From: Magnetaquiglobus sp039908105
GTDB lineage: Bacteria > Pseudomonadota > Magnetococcia > Magnetococcales > Magnetaquicoccaceae
DNA: 15,077 nucleotides
Direction: 5' to 3'
Assembly (NCBI GenBank): GCA_039908105.1
Contig: JAMOBI010000068.1
Location: 1 to 15,077, forward strand
Within the stretch, counting starts at the first letter, position 1. Every line of letters starts with the position of its first letter. Positions 1-6,860 of this stretch are shown in pieces. The notes under the pieces were generated by a model, which saw nothing but the letters and a program-made list of their open reading frames with translations, was not told the DNA's origin and made no database searches. The translations under genes were made by a program, and so were the position numbers.

Positions 1-265
1 ATATATGGATGCAACTTTTCTCTGGTTGACTCGGTGAAAATTTTTCCTTGCAAAGCGGGGCGGACCATATATGGGAGATTCATCTCCCAGGGTTTTGCTT
101 TTGACTTTAGCGCGCTCTTCTAATGCGCCGCGCGCCGCCTTAGCGGGAGTCGTTTTTTGCCTTTTGGAAACGACTCTGTGCATTTTGCACGCAGCCTTGC
201 GAAAAACTACACATCCCAAAATGGGTGCGGTTTAAGATCTCCCCGCTTCTCCCCCTCTCCCCGCA
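1..265. other. Non-coding region downstream of cnoX with two small hairpins
   Basis: I see no convincing coding sequence here. A perfect 7-bp inverted repeat (TGGGAGA/TCTCCCA, 72-89, 4-nt loop) is followed on the plus strand by a short T-rich stretch. A second 9-bp inverted repeat (GAGTCGTTT/AAACGACTC, 147-176) lies about 90 bp beyond the cnoX stop codon. The second could end the minus-strand murI-cnoX transcript, but it lacks a clear U-tract in that direction, so this is only a possibility. Confidence 0.4.
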
Positions 266-1123
266 TCAGGCGAACAACAACGCCGACAACTTCTGCCGAT
301 AGCCCCGAACCAACGGATGCGTCGGCCCCAACAGATCAAATACCCGCAACACCGCCTTGCGCGCCGCATCGTCTCCAAAGGTGCGATCGCGTCGCAACAC
401 CTCCAAAAACCGATCCATCCCCTCGGCATACCGCTCTCGTGCCACCAACGCCTCACCCAACGCCATGCGCGCTTCCAGATCCGCCTCGGAGGCCGCAACG
501 CGCGCTTCCAACACCTCCAGATCCGCCTGGGCAGCCCCGAAGGCCAAGCGCGCAGCCAATGTCCTGGCCTCCACACTCTCACGATCCTTGGGTTTCAGAC
601 GACTCAACGCATCTAAAGCCGCTTCGGTCTCGCCCAACGCCAACAAGACCCGCGTCAGGCCCAACAAAGCGGCTCCGTGCGTTTCGTCCAGCTCCAGCGC
701 CTGACGATAGAACGCCAACGCCGGCTCCCACGCCTGCCCGTTCTCTGCCGAACGTCCGGCTCCTGCCAGCTTGTCCACCTCGTTGGGCAACGCCTGATCC
801 AAAAAACGGCGCACCTGCGACTCCGGCAAGGCACCGGTGAACTCATCCACCACCTCGCCATCCACGAACAGCTTCACCGCCGGAATGCCGCGCACCCCGT
901 AGCGACGCGCCAACTCCGGATCTCGATCCGAATCAATCTTGGCCAAATAAAAGCGACCCTCCATCTCCTCGGCCAGCTTTTCGAGAATCGGGCCCAACGT
1001 GCGGCAGGGTCCGCACCAGGTGGCCCAGAAATCCACCAAAACCGGCACGCTGCGCGACCGCTCCACCACCTCGCGCTCGAACGAACGTCCATCCACACTC
1101 CCGATCCACTGAGATTCCGCCAT
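266..1123 (-). CDS. cnoX: Thioredoxin-domain/TPR chaperedoxin, CnoX (YbbN) family
   Basis: 285 residues. Residues 1-110 form a thioredoxin fold with a canonical WCGPC active site (Cys37, Cys40) and the cis-proline in GIP (Pro81). The remainder is alpha-helical and Ala/Leu/Glu-rich, with TPR-like repeats, as in CnoX/YbbN, and the length fits that family. CnoX proteins act in the cytoplasm as holdases that protect clients and hand them to chaperones. The E. coli protein lacks the catalytic Cys pair. Here both cysteines are present, as in reducing alphaproteobacterial types, so thiol-disulfide activity is expected (inference). The gene begins 24 bp after murI on the same strand, so the two are probably co-transcribed. 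The start has an AGGGTGA-like ribosome binding site a few bases upstream. Confidence 0.9.
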   Translation of the reverse strand: MAESQWIGSVDGRSFEREVVERSRSVPVLVDFWATWCGPCRTLGPILEKLAEEMEGRFYLAKIDSDRDPELARRYGVRGIPAVKLFVDGEVVDEFTGALPESQVRRFLDQALPNEVDKLAGAGRSAENGQAWEPALAFYRQALELDETHGAALLGLTRVLLALGETEAALDALSRLKPKDRESVEARTLAARLAFGAAQADLEVLEARVAASEADLEARMALGEALVARERYAEGMDRFLEVLRRDRTFGDDAARKAVLRVFDLLGPTHPLVRGYRQKLSALLFA

Positions 1124-1147
1124 CCTGGTTCACCCTTGTTTCATGCG

Positions 1148-1963
1148 TTACAAATCAACCATCTCCACCGAATCAACCGCCATCCTGGTGATGAACCGGA
1201 TGGCCGTCTCTTTGAAACGATCCGCCACATCGGTCACCAAAAACTCAAGCCGCCGCTCCATTCCGGGCGGCGCCGGCGCGATCACACTCCCCAGATGGCG
1301 TTCCAGTTCATCGGCCACCGCCTGCGAGGAGTCGATCAACCTCACCCCTGGCCCCATGGTATCCGCAATCACCGCCTTGAGCACCGGATAGTGCGTACAC
1401 CCCAAAATCAGGACATCCAGACGCTGCGCAAAGAGCGGGGCCAGGGAGTCGGCCACGATCATGCGCACCGCCGGATGGTCCACCCACCCCTCCTCGACCA
1501 GCGGCACGAAGAGCGGACAGGCGAGCGACACCACCTGCAAACGCGGATCGATCATCGTCAGATGATACGGATAGGCACCGCTGGCCACGGTGGAGCGCGT
1601 GCCGATCACCCCGACCCGACCGGGCTGCTCCGGGTGGATGCTCAACGTGGCTGCTGCGCGACACCCCGGCTCGATCACCCCGATCACCGGCACCGGACTG
1701 GTGGCACGCAGCGCCACAAGCCCCAGGGCCGAGGCGGTATTGCAGGCCACCACCAACCCCTTCACCCCACGTTTGAGCAGGCAATCAGCCACCTGGAGGG
1801 TATAGCGCTCCACAGTGCGGGCCGATTTGGTACCATACGGCACACGCGCCGTATCCCCCAGATAAAGAAAACTCTCCGCAGGAAAACGGCGCGTCAAGGC
1901 ATCGAGCACGGTCAATCCGCCCACGCCGGAATCGAAAATTCCTATTGGTCGCGCATCATGCAT
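1148..1963 (-). CDS. murI: Glutamate racemase
   Basis: 271 residues, the normal length for MurI. The enzyme interconverts L- and D-glutamate in the cytoplasm and supplies D-Glu for peptidoglycan precursors. Visible signatures are the N-terminal IGIFDSGVGGLTV segment with catalytic-site Asp11 and Ser12, the first catalytic cysteine in VVACNTASA (Cys74), and the second in LGCTHYPVL (Cys189, with Thr190-His191). The order and spacing are those of a two-cysteine, cofactor-independent racemase. The gene is first in a minus-strand pair with cnoX and is divergent from the tRNA-Leu gene, with about 85 bp between them. Nothing suggests damage; this is chromosomal core sequence outside the mobile element. 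Confidence 0.96.
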   Translation of the reverse strand: MHDARPIGIFDSGVGGLTVLDALTRRFPAESFLYLGDTARVPYGTKSARTVERYTLQVADCLLKRGVKGLVVACNTASALGLVALRATSPVPVIGVIEPGCRAAATLSIHPEQPGRVGVIGTRSTVASGAYPYHLTMIDPRLQVVSLACPLFVPLVEEGWVDHPAVRMIVADSLAPLFAQRLDVLILGCTHYPVLKAVIADTMGPGVRLIDSSQAVADELERHLGSVIAPAPPGMERRLEFLVTDVADRFKETAIRFITRMAVDSVEMVDL

Positions 1964-2007
1964 GCTTTTACCGTGACACCTCTACAGACCAGGAACCATG
2001 AAAACCA

Positions 2008-2036
2008 TTGCCAAACATGAAAGCCTCTGCTAGGCT
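2008..2036 (+). promoter_or_regulatory. Promoter of the tRNA-Leu gene
   Basis: TTGCCA (2008-2013) and TAGGCT (2031-2036) are separated by exactly 17 bp and end 11 bp before the mature tRNA 5' end. This is the geometry of a sigma-70 type promoter. The -35 is good and the -10 is moderate. Confidence 0.6.
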
Positions 2037-2047
2037 TGAAAGTCAAG

Positions 2048-2132
2048 GCGGATATGGTGGAATTGGTAGACACGCTGTCTTGAGGGGGCAGTGGTTAGCG
2101 CCGTGCCGGTTCAAATCCGGCTATCCGCACCA
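2048..2132 (+). tRNA. tRNA-Leu (GAG anticodon)
   Basis: The 85-nt gene folds as a class II tRNA. The acceptor stem is GCGGATA/TATCCGC, the D-loop contains the typical GGTGGAATTGGTAGACACG stretch, the anticodon stem is CTGTC/GGCAG with loop TTGAGGG (anticodon GAG), and there are a variable arm, a GCCGG/CCGGC T-stem with TTCAAAT loop, and an encoded 3' ACCA. It reads CUC/CUU codons. Its 3' end is directly followed by arm-type repeats and a hairpin of an integrase module, so it has served as a phage/island attachment site. Confidence 0.95.
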
Positions 2133-2139
2133 AATCAGG

Positions 2140-2243
2140 TTCGACTAAAGTTTCAGGACTCTCCAGGAAGCCAGCAAGATTAAACACTTGCTGGCTTTTT
2201 TGTTTCCAAGGCGCTCCAGGGATGCGTATAGACATCCAGGTTT
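2140..2243 (+). repeat. Degenerate arm-type 10-bp repeats flanking a hairpin after tRNA-Leu
   Basis: Downstream of tRNA-Leu lies the same layout seen at both other integrase modules in this window. Roughly three degenerate 10-mers (containing GTTCGACTAA, TTTCAGGA and CTCCAGGA) come first, then a strong hairpin with T6-GT, then four 10-mers (2204-2243: TTCCAAGGCG, CTCCAGGGAT, GCGTATAGAC, ATCCAGGTTT). The last two resemble GTTCGTTGAC-ATCCG at the tRNA-Ala module. I read them as integrase arm-type binding sites left by an old integration. The register is inferred by analogy and the repeats are weaker than in the other two modules. Confidence 0.55.
2168..2201 (+). terminator. Rho-independent terminator after tRNA-Leu
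   Basis: An 11-bp perfect stem (AAGCCAGCAAG/CTTGCTGGCTT) with an 8-nt A/T-rich loop is followed by TTTTTT. It ends the tRNA-Leu transcript and sits in the middle of the old integrase arm-repeat region. Confidence 0.85.
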
Positions 2244-2310
2244 GTGTGTGTAGGATCGGGTGTATGGAAACCAGGCCACACACATCCGCCGCAAACCAAG
2301 GAATCACGCC

Positions 2311-2403
2311 ATGTCGTTGTCAGATACCCAATTGCGCAACTTCAAGTCCACATCCGCACCCAAGAGTATCGCGGATGAGTGCGGCTTGTCCATCCGAGGC
2401 TGA
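2311..2403 (+). pseudogene. Integrase relic (P4-type, arm-binding domain stub)
   Basis: Thirty codons open from ATG and read MSLSDTQLRNFKSTSAPKS followed by IADECGLSIRG, then stop. This matches the start of P4-type tyrosine integrases (DUF4102 arm-binding domain), compare MPLTDTAIRN...LTDGDGMYL in the intact integrase at 3626 and MPLSEAAIVN at 14592. The expected aromatic strand after GLYL and everything beyond it are gone. The start lies 67 bp after the last 10-mer, close to the 55 and 52 bp seen in the two other modules. It is a decayed or truncated integrase gene belonging to the tRNA-Leu site. Confidence 0.6.
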
Positions 2404-2903
2404 ACCTTTTTCCGAAGAGGGGGCCGCAGAGACGCAGAAGACCGGGGAGGTTCGAAAATTTTCCAACAGCGTAAACAATTGAAAATACAATTAAAATTAT
2501 CCATATTCGATGTTCGTTCCACGCCCTTTGCTTGACCTTTCCAGTCTGCTTTTCCCGATCCATCATCACCGCCCGGATCACCGTCCGGAATGCAAGCACG
2601 GAATCTTTAACAAAATGAGCATCTTGAAGAAAAACTGCGCAAAAAACGCGGAAACCCGCAGATAGCAATGCAGCTTGACTGCACAAAAGACAGGAATATA
2701 TGATGGCAACTGACAGGCCAATCCATCTGTTTGGGATAAAAAAGGTCTTGAGTGAATGGTGATCACACTCTATTATCAAAGGATTGATTTTGGATGACGC
2801 GTTGGTCAAATCCACAAAATGCTGCAAATTGAGGTAGTGCGCGCATCGCACCGGTTCGGCAAGACAACGTTAACAAAACGTTGATCACCGAAGGGGAAGG
2901 GCG
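2404..2903. other. Decayed non-coding stretch containing a dispersed repeat
   Basis: No gene is supported. A 169-residue minus-strand open frame (2342-2851) spans it but has no ribosome binding site, no recognisable domain and a composition that changes along its length. The one clear feature is the dispersed repeat annotated separately at about 2550-2660. Confidence 0.5.
2550..2660 (-). repeat. Dispersed repeat, copy 1 (inverted relative to copy 2)
   Basis: Read on the minus strand, this segment is about 80% or more identical to the plus strand at about 14968-15077. Shared blocks include TTTTGTTAAAGATTCCGTGC, a TTGCA(T/C)TCCGG stretch and GTGATGATGGATC. In one frame both copies read FVKDSVLA(F/L)R(T/A)VIRAVMMD, and several differences are conservative or synonymous. 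Copy 1 continues on the minus strand toward lower coordinates (REKQTGKVKQRAWNEH), where copy 2 is cut by the window edge. Both copies lie just beyond a broken integrase N-terminus. Confidence 0.75.
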
Positions 2904-3053
2904 ATGTCCGGATACGATGGCAACATCAGCAAAGATAAACTTTTCCAGCTGTTCAGTGAACGGGATGGGCGGAGGCGGTTGGTGGAAGCCGGGAAGAACC
3001 AAGAATGTGCTGTTCTTGATCATGAAATGGGGACATTGCCATTGCAGAATTGA
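2904..3053 (+). CDS. Small hypothetical ORF, 49 residues
   Basis: ATG at 2904 is preceded by a purine-rich AAGGGGAAGGG tract that could act as a ribosome binding site. The product begins MSGYDGNISKDKLFQLFSE, continues with RDGRRRLVEAGKNQECAVLD and ends HEMGTLPLQN. It looks protein-like (charged, amphipathic) and could be an intact small protein or the N-terminal stub of a decayed gene, since downstream sequence shows protein-like stretches in shifting frames. I do not recognise a family. It is isolated between two tRNA genes with no operon partner. Confidence 0.3.
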   Translation: MSGYDGNISKDKLFQLFSERDGRRRLVEAGKNQECAVLDHEMGTLPLQN

Positions 3054-3384
3054 CAACCGTCCGATCCATGTTTCGAGCAGTGCGTTTCAGGGTCGGGATG
3101 ACCATCCCAACAGGGCAACCCACTGCTTATTCAGGATTGCCACTTACAGAGAGGGTTTTTCCCACCTTGGCAGGAGCGCCCAGATAGTGGCTGGACGAGC
3201 AGTTCATCCCAGCGTGCCTGTTCGTGGTGCTCAACTGGACACATCCGGATGATATGGATGCGTGGTGAGGTGTCGAAAGGGAGATGCGTATATGCCACTG
3301 GTATACAGGATGTTGGGAGCAAGTTCGAAAATGCTATTTCAGTATGACAGATCCATGCGTTGTCAGCATATCTGACCTGGGATT
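3054..3384. other. Gene-free spacer before tRNA-Ala
   Basis: There are only short frames with no support. A stretch beginning with ATG at 3068 reads MFRAVRFRVGMTIPTGQ followed by PTAYSGLPLTERVFPTLAGA before a stop, and protein-like text then appears in another frame. This suggests a frameshifted, decayed gene, but I cannot name it. No clear promoter for tRNA-Ala is visible. Confidence 0.35.
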
Positions 3385-3460
3385 GGGGGTGTAGCTCAGT
3401 CGGGAGAGCGCCTGCTTTGCAAGCAGGAGGTCATCGGTTCGATCCCGTTCACCTCCACCA
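3385..3460 (+). tRNA. tRNA-Ala (UGC anticodon)
   Basis: A 76-nt cloverleaf: acceptor GGGGGTG/CACCTCC with one G-U pair, D-arm TAGCTCAGTCGGGAGAGC, anticodon stem-loop CTGCTTTGCAAGCAG (TGC anticodon), T-arm with TTCGATC loop, and encoded ACCA. It lies outside any rRNA operon here. The integrase module begins 7 bp after the CCA, so this gene's 3' end is the attachment site of the element that follows, and the tRNA is left intact by the insertion. Confidence 0.96.
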
Positions 3461-3464
3461 ATTT
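3447..3464 (+). other. Left attachment site (attL) core candidate in the tRNA-Ala 3' end
   Basis: GTTCACCTCCACCAATTT covers the last 14 nt of tRNA-Ala plus 4 nt. A near copy, GTTCACCCCACCATTT, occurs at 14418-14433 in the same orientation, just before the second integrase module. P4-type integrases usually recombine at tRNA 3' ends, which supports the call. The two copies differ by two single-base deletions, so the exact crossover is not resolved. Confidence 0.55.
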
Positions 3465-3467
3465 TAA

Positions 3468-3570
3468 GTTCGTAGACGTTCGCTGAAGTACGCAAAGCCC
3501 GTAAAATTAAACCTTTACGGGCTTTTTTGTGTCCGTTGGCGTTCGGGGACGTTCGTTGACATCCGCGATA
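3468..3570 (+). repeat. Integrase arm-type 10-bp direct repeats (3 + 4 around a terminator)
   Basis: Three 10-mers at 3468-3497 (GTTCGTAGAC, GTTCGCTGAA, GTACGCAAAG) and four at 3531-3570 (GTCCGTTGGC, GTTCGGGGAC, GTTCGTTGAC, ATCCGCGATA) keep exact 10-bp register on each side of a hairpin. A one-helical-turn spacing beside the attachment core is what arm-type binding sites of a P4-type integrase would show. The same layout recurs at 14438-14539. Confidence 0.75.
3494..3528 (+). terminator. Rho-independent terminator after tRNA-Ala
   Basis: A 12-bp perfect stem AAAGCCCGTAAA/TTTACGGGCTTT with an 8-nt loop is followed by a T6 run. It ends tRNA-Ala transcription before the integrase gene and separates the two blocks of arm-type repeats. 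Confidence 0.88.
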
Positions 3571-3574
3571 TTGA

Positions 3575-3621
3575 ACGGTATTTTTCACGGTAGTTACCAC
3601 CTGCCGCGAACGAGATACCGT
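3575..3621 (+). promoter_or_regulatory. Paired ACGGTA motif plus inverted TACCGT at the integrase start
   Basis: ACGGTA at 3575-3580 and 3587-3592 are spaced 12 bp apart, and the inverted copy TACCGT at 3616-3621 ends 4 bp before the integrase ATG. The paired motif is found again at 14336-14353. A protein acting at both ends and at the integrase start (integrase, or an excisionase such as the AlpA-like protein) would fit. The binding protein is inferred. Confidence 0.5.
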
Positions 3622-3625
3622 AAAG

Positions 3626-4858
3626 ATGCCTTTGACAGATACCGCGATCCGCAACGCGCGGATTCCCAACGAAAAAAAGATGCTCAAGTTGACCGACGGC
3701 GACGGCATGTATCTGCTCGTCAATCAGGCCGGGCGGTATTTCCGATTTGACTATGCGTTCGACGGTAGGCGCAAGACGCTTGCCCTTGGCGTTTATCCGG
3801 AAACCGGACTCAAGCAGGCGCGCGAGAAGCGCGACGAAGCGCGACGACTGCTGGCGGAAGGCATTGACCCCAGCGAACACCGCAAGATCACCAAGAGCAT
3901 GGACAAGAGCCGGGCGACGGACAGCTTTGAAGCCATTGCCCGCGAGTGGATCGCCAAATTCTCCCCCACCTGGGCGGACTCCCACACGGGCAAGATCGTT
4001 GACCGCCTGGAGCGTGACGCCTTCCCCTGGCTGGGAGGCCGCCCGATCCGGGAGATTGAGGCGCCAGAGCTTCTGGAGTGCGCACGGCGTGTCGAGGCCA
4101 GGGGCGCACTGGACACCGCGCATCGGCTGTTGCAGAACTGCGGCCAGGTGTTCCGGTTTGCCATCGCCACAGGCCGGGCCACACGCAACCCCGTGCCGGA
4201 TCTGCGAGGCGCGTTGCAACCGGCCAAAGGGGGACACTTTGCCGCCATCACCGATCCAACCGCCTTTGGGCAGTTGTTGCGGGCCATCGATGGCTATCCC
4301 GGCTTCATCTCCGTGAAAAGCGCCCTGCGGCTCCTGGCGTTGCTCTTCGTGCGTCCAAACGAGATTCGTGGCGCGCGGTGGGTCGAGATCGACATGACCG
4401 AGGGAACATGGACCATTCCGGCGGCCAGGATGAAGGGCGGCCTGGATCATGTCGTTCCCCTTTCCAGGCAATCCTTGGCGATCCTGCGGGAGATCGAACC
4501 GTTCTCCGGGCATGGTGAATTCGTCTTTAAGTCAGTGCGCGGGCAAGGAAAGGCGATCAGCGATATGGCCTTGTCCGTGGCGTTAAAGAGTCTGGGTTAT
4601 TCCGGCGATCAGCACACCCCGCACGGTTTCCGGGCCACGGCGCGCACGCTTCTGGATGAGACGCTGGGATTCCGGGTGGAGTGGATCGAACATCAATTGG
4701 CGCATGCCGTCCGGGATCCCCTGGGGCGCGCGTATAACCGAACCTCCTTCCTCCCCGAGCGGCGCCGCATGATGCAAGCATGGGCGGACTACCTGGACCA
4801 GTTGGCCGGGCGGATCGCCAAGCCCACCACCCCGCCACCACCTCCCAGCCAAGCATAA
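3626..4858 (+). CDS. P4-type tyrosine integrase
   Basis: 410 residues, the usual length of P4-family integrases. Residues 1-90 are the arm-DNA-binding domain (MPLTDTAIRN, LTDGDGMYLLV, KTLALGVYPE). Residues about 98-195 form the SAM-like core-binding domain, and 210-385 the catalytic domain. Catalytic residues are visible: Arg243 (RPNEIRGARW), Lys270, His333 and Arg336 (HGFR), His360 (HQLAH) and nucleophile Tyr370. All are present, so the enzyme should be active in site-specific insertion and excision at the tRNA-Ala 3' end. The tail is proline-rich (TTPPPPPS). The gene is reached through the arm repeats and the ACGGTA motif, which probably regulate it. The second integrase at 14592 is a close relative of the N-terminal part. 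Confidence 0.96.
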   Translation: MPLTDTAIRNARIPNEKKMLKLTDGDGMYLLVNQAGRYFRFDYAFDGRRKTLALGVYPETGLKQAREKRDEARRLLAEGIDPSEHRKITKSMDKSRATDSFEAIAREWIAKFSPTWADSHTGKIVDRLERDAFPWLGGRPIREIEAPELLECARRVEARGALDTAHRLLQNCGQVFRFAIATGRATRNPVPDLRGALQPAKGGHFAAITDPTAFGQLLRAIDGYPGFISVKSALRLLALLFVRPNEIRGARWVEIDMTEGTWTIPAARMKGGLDHVVPLSRQSLAILREIEPFSGHGEFVFKSVRGQGKAISDMALSVALKSLGYSGDQHTPHGFRATARTLLDETLGFRVEWIEHQLAHAVRDPLGRAYNRTSFLPERRRMMQAWADYLDQLAGRIAKPTTPPPPPSQA

Positions 4859-5156
4859 TCCCTTGCGTCCCCTTCCGGGATCTTGCACCATCACCCCTGG
4901 AGCTTGAACACCTCCACAACTCAAGGCGGTCACCCGCCCCCGACATCTTTGGCGGCTTTTTTGTGCCCGGCATCCTGCCCGTGGCGCAAAAGGTGCATTC
5001 CGTTTTCGTCAGACTCCGGGGGCAACAGGCATGTCCAGGGCGCGAGCCTAAAACCTGCTGGCCCAACCTTGAGTGGGGTGTTCAACCCCCGGAGTCGTGG
5101 CGCTTGAACACCGTCCATGCTCCGGCAATCCCCATTGCATCTCAAGGAGCAAGCGC
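4859..5156 (+). other. Intergenic leader of the BRO-N gene with repeated TTGAACAC boxes
   Basis: No gene is supported. The octamer TTGAACAC occurs at 4904-4911 and 5104-5111, both within GCTTGAACACC, and its inverse GTGTTCAA at 5078-5085, forming a perfect 8-bp inverted repeat with the 5104 copy (18-bp gap). The spacing suggests an operator region for the antirepressor-like gene downstream; this is inference. Confidence 0.35.
4934..4962 (+). terminator. Weak terminator after the integrase gene
   Basis: A short CCGCC/GGCGG stem with a 12-nt loop is followed by C and T6. The stem is short, so strength is doubtful, but position (76 bp past the integrase stop) and the T6 run fit a transcript end. 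Confidence 0.4.
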
Positions 5157-5768
5157 ATGAACACCTGCACCACCCCCGCACGTCTGAACCTCACCGAAGC
5201 CATCCGAACTGTCCTGTTCTCCAGCTACAAAACGCATGTACTGCATTATGGCCAACTCCCCATCCGGACGGCGATCAATGACGAACAGAAGATCTGGTTC
5301 AATGCCGAAGACGTTTGCGAGGCCCTCGGGCGTGGCAAGGTCAGGGAGGCCCTAACCAACCATGTCCATGCCGATGATTGGGCGATTCGTTTTGAAGGAA
5401 CCGACAACACCAAAACCGATTACATCAACGCGGGCGGCCTGCTCTCCTTGGCCCATGCATCCGCCAAGAAGCACGCCAAGCCGTTCTTCGAGTGGTTCTT
5501 GCAGAATGTCAGCGTGCCGAGTGACCTGAAAAGCGAGCAGGTGGAACCGAAAAGGAAGCCAGAAAGATTCACTGCCGAGCAGGGAAACAACGCCTATCAC
5601 ATCCATCAGGCGTTTGCTGCCGTGACCGATCTACTGTCACCCGTCGCGCCCACAGCGCCATATCGTCCGTATCTCGATCATGTTGGACATTCGGAATTCT
5701 ACTCGTTGATGCTGGTCTTGAGTGACCGATTGAAGGAGGTCTTCGAGGATTTGGACTTGGAGATGTAG
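5157..5768 (+). CDS. BRO-N domain protein, phage antirepressor-like
   Basis: 203 residues from the ATG at 5157, chosen because a perfect AAGGAG (5144-5149) lies 7 bp upstream; an in-frame ATG 28 codons earlier has no such site. Residues about 20-120 match the BRO-N fold found in prophage antirepressors: VLHYGQLPIRTAI, WFNAEDVCEALGRG, DYINAGGLLSLAHAS and the aromatic FFEWFLQNV end. The C-terminal 80 residues are not a recognised KilA/ANT domain and presumably specify the partner. BRO-N proteins bind DNA or repressors and often trigger lytic gene expression. Here it may link the element's induction to a host or helper signal (inference). It is convergent with the Cre-like gene, which ends 60 bp away. 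Confidence 0.75.
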   Translation: MNTCTTPARLNLTEAIRTVLFSSYKTHVLHYGQLPIRTAINDEQKIWFNAEDVCEALGRGKVREALTNHVHADDWAIRFEGTDNTKTDYINAGGLLSLAHASAKKHAKPFFEWFLQNVSVPSDLKSEQVEPKRKPERFTAEQGNNAYHIHQAFAAVTDLLSPVAPTAPYRPYLDHVGHSEFYSLMLVLSDRLKEVFEDLDLEM

Positions 5769-5785
5769 GCACTGCGGATGGTCAT

Positions 5786-5821
5786 CATCCAGCCCGGCCA
5801 GAAGGTGTGCCGGGCTGGATG
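5786..5821. terminator. Hairpin between convergent genes
   Basis: A 13-bp perfect stem (CATCCAGCCCGGC/GCCGGGCTGGATG) with a 10-nt loop lies between the stop of the BRO-N gene and the stop of the minus-strand recombinase. It is probably a shared terminator, although neither side has a proper T-run. Confidence 0.55.
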
Positions 5822-5827
5822 CATCAA

Positions 5828-6802
5828 TCATGCACGCCCCTGGATCTTGGCCAGCTTGGCGGATGCGCTGCGGCGGGCCATGAGATTTTCCGTGTAGCGG
5901 GCCACCATGACCGGGCTTTTCCAGCCTCCGGCCTGCATCACCCCCGCGATTTCCAACCCGGCGGCCACCATGTCTTGCGCAGCGCCGACGCGGCAGGAGT
6001 GACCGGAGATCCCCTCCGCATCCTCTCCGGTCAAGCCCGCCATCCGCTTGAACGCCCGCGCCACCCCCTTGTCACTCAATCGTTCTTCCATCGCGCCAGC
6101 ATTGTTGATCCCCCGGAACATGGCACCCTGATGGATCCTGGCAACCCGCATCCACCGTTGCACCCGCGCCACCGTGTCCGGGGCGATGAAGCGCACCGAC
6201 CCGGCGCCCTCCTGATCGCTCTTGCTGCGGCGGATCAGCACGGTTCCAGATCCATCCTCGCAAAAGGTGAAGTCGGCCACGTCCAGGGCGGCCAACTCCG
6301 AGCGACGGCACAACACGTCATACCCCACCGACACCAACGCCAGATCCCGCAAGTCACGGAAGGTGCCGCGATCCGCTTCCAGCATCTCGTTGACCAACCG
6401 CCGGTTGATCGGGGCGGCCTGGGTCTGTCTGGTTCCCTTTTCACGGCTCATCTTCTTCAAGGTCAGACGAACCGGCATGGCGCGGGTGGGACTCTCCAGC
6501 CCGGCGGCCTGATGATAGGTGGAGATGCTGGAGACATAGCGGCGGATCGTGGCCGGGGCACAACTGGCGGTCATCTCTTCGACGAAGGCGGCCACTGTCT
6601 CCGGGGTGGCGGGCAGGCTGGGCGCGCCGATCTCCTCGCAGAACGCCACAAACCGGCGGATATCCGAGCGCAATGCCCGTTCCGTGTTCTTGGCCAGGGC
6701 ACCATGAGCGTAGCGGGAGAATTCCGCCAGCCGGGCCACCATGGCGTTCTGATCGGCAAGGGCGGTGGTGGAAGCGGTGGCGGGAAGGGTGTTGTTGGTC
6801 AT
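5828..6802 (-). CDS. Cre-like tyrosine recombinase
   Basis: 324 residues from the ATG at 6802, preceded by GGAG 8-9 bp upstream; an upstream in-frame start would put the lox-like palindrome inside the gene. The architecture follows P1 Cre (343 residues): helical core-binding domain 20-120, catalytic domain 130-324. The catalytic set is Arg166 (YDVLCRRSEL), Lys194, His268 and Arg271 (SGHSCRVGAAQDM), Trp294 (MQAGGW) and nucleophile Tyr303. Trp replaces the usual second His, as in Cre, and the Arg-Trp (23) and Trp-Tyr (9) spacings equal those I recall for Cre. This class resolves plasmid or transposon multimers without accessory factors. It differs clearly from the P4-type integrase in the same element. 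A role in resolving the circular form of the element is inferred. Confidence 0.9.
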   Translation of the reverse strand: MTNNTLPATASTTALADQNAMVARLAEFSRYAHGALAKNTERALRSDIRRFVAFCEEIGAPSLPATPETVAAFVEEMTASCAPATIRRYVSSISTYHQAAGLESPTRAMPVRLTLKKMSREKGTRQTQAAPINRRLVNEMLEADRGTFRDLRDLALVSVGYDVLCRRSELAALDVADFTFCEDGSGTVLIRRSKSDQEGAGSVRFIAPDTVARVQRWMRVARIHQGAMFRGINNAGAMEERLSDKGVARAFKRMAGLTGEDAEGISGHSCRVGAAQDMVAAGLEIAGVMQAGGWKSPVMVARYTENLMARRSASAKLAKIQGRA

Positions 6803-6826
6803 GTACTTTCTCCGGAAGGCTCTTTG

Positions 6827-6860
6827 TATCTGTCCGATAGGTGTAATTATCGGACATATT
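6827..6860. promoter_or_regulatory. lox-like recombination site or operator of the Cre-like gene
   Basis: TGTCCGATA (6831-6839) and TATCGGACA (6848-6856) form a perfect 9-bp inverted repeat around an asymmetric 8-bp spacer, GGTGTAAT. Extended to 13 bp per arm as in loxP, 11 of 13 positions match between arms. The spacer length equals that of loxP and the arms end in ATA/TAT next to it, as loxP does. The palindrome lies 28 bp upstream of the recombinase start and overlaps a GATAAT hexamer on the minus strand, so self-repression is also possible. Confidence 0.6.

Noticed and set aside
157..840. A 227-codon plus-strand frame rich in Pro and Thr
   Set aside because: It is antisense to cnoX, with low-complexity composition and no ribosome site.
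677..2020. A 447-codon plus-strand open frame opposite murI and cnoX
   Set aside because: It is antisense to two confidently identified genes; its His/Arg-rich composition is typical of a shadow frame in GC-rich DNA.
2342..2851. A 169-codon minus-strand frame
   Set aside because: It has no ribosome site or domain. It spans an integrase relic's antisense strand and the dispersed repeat; only the repeat part shows any constraint.
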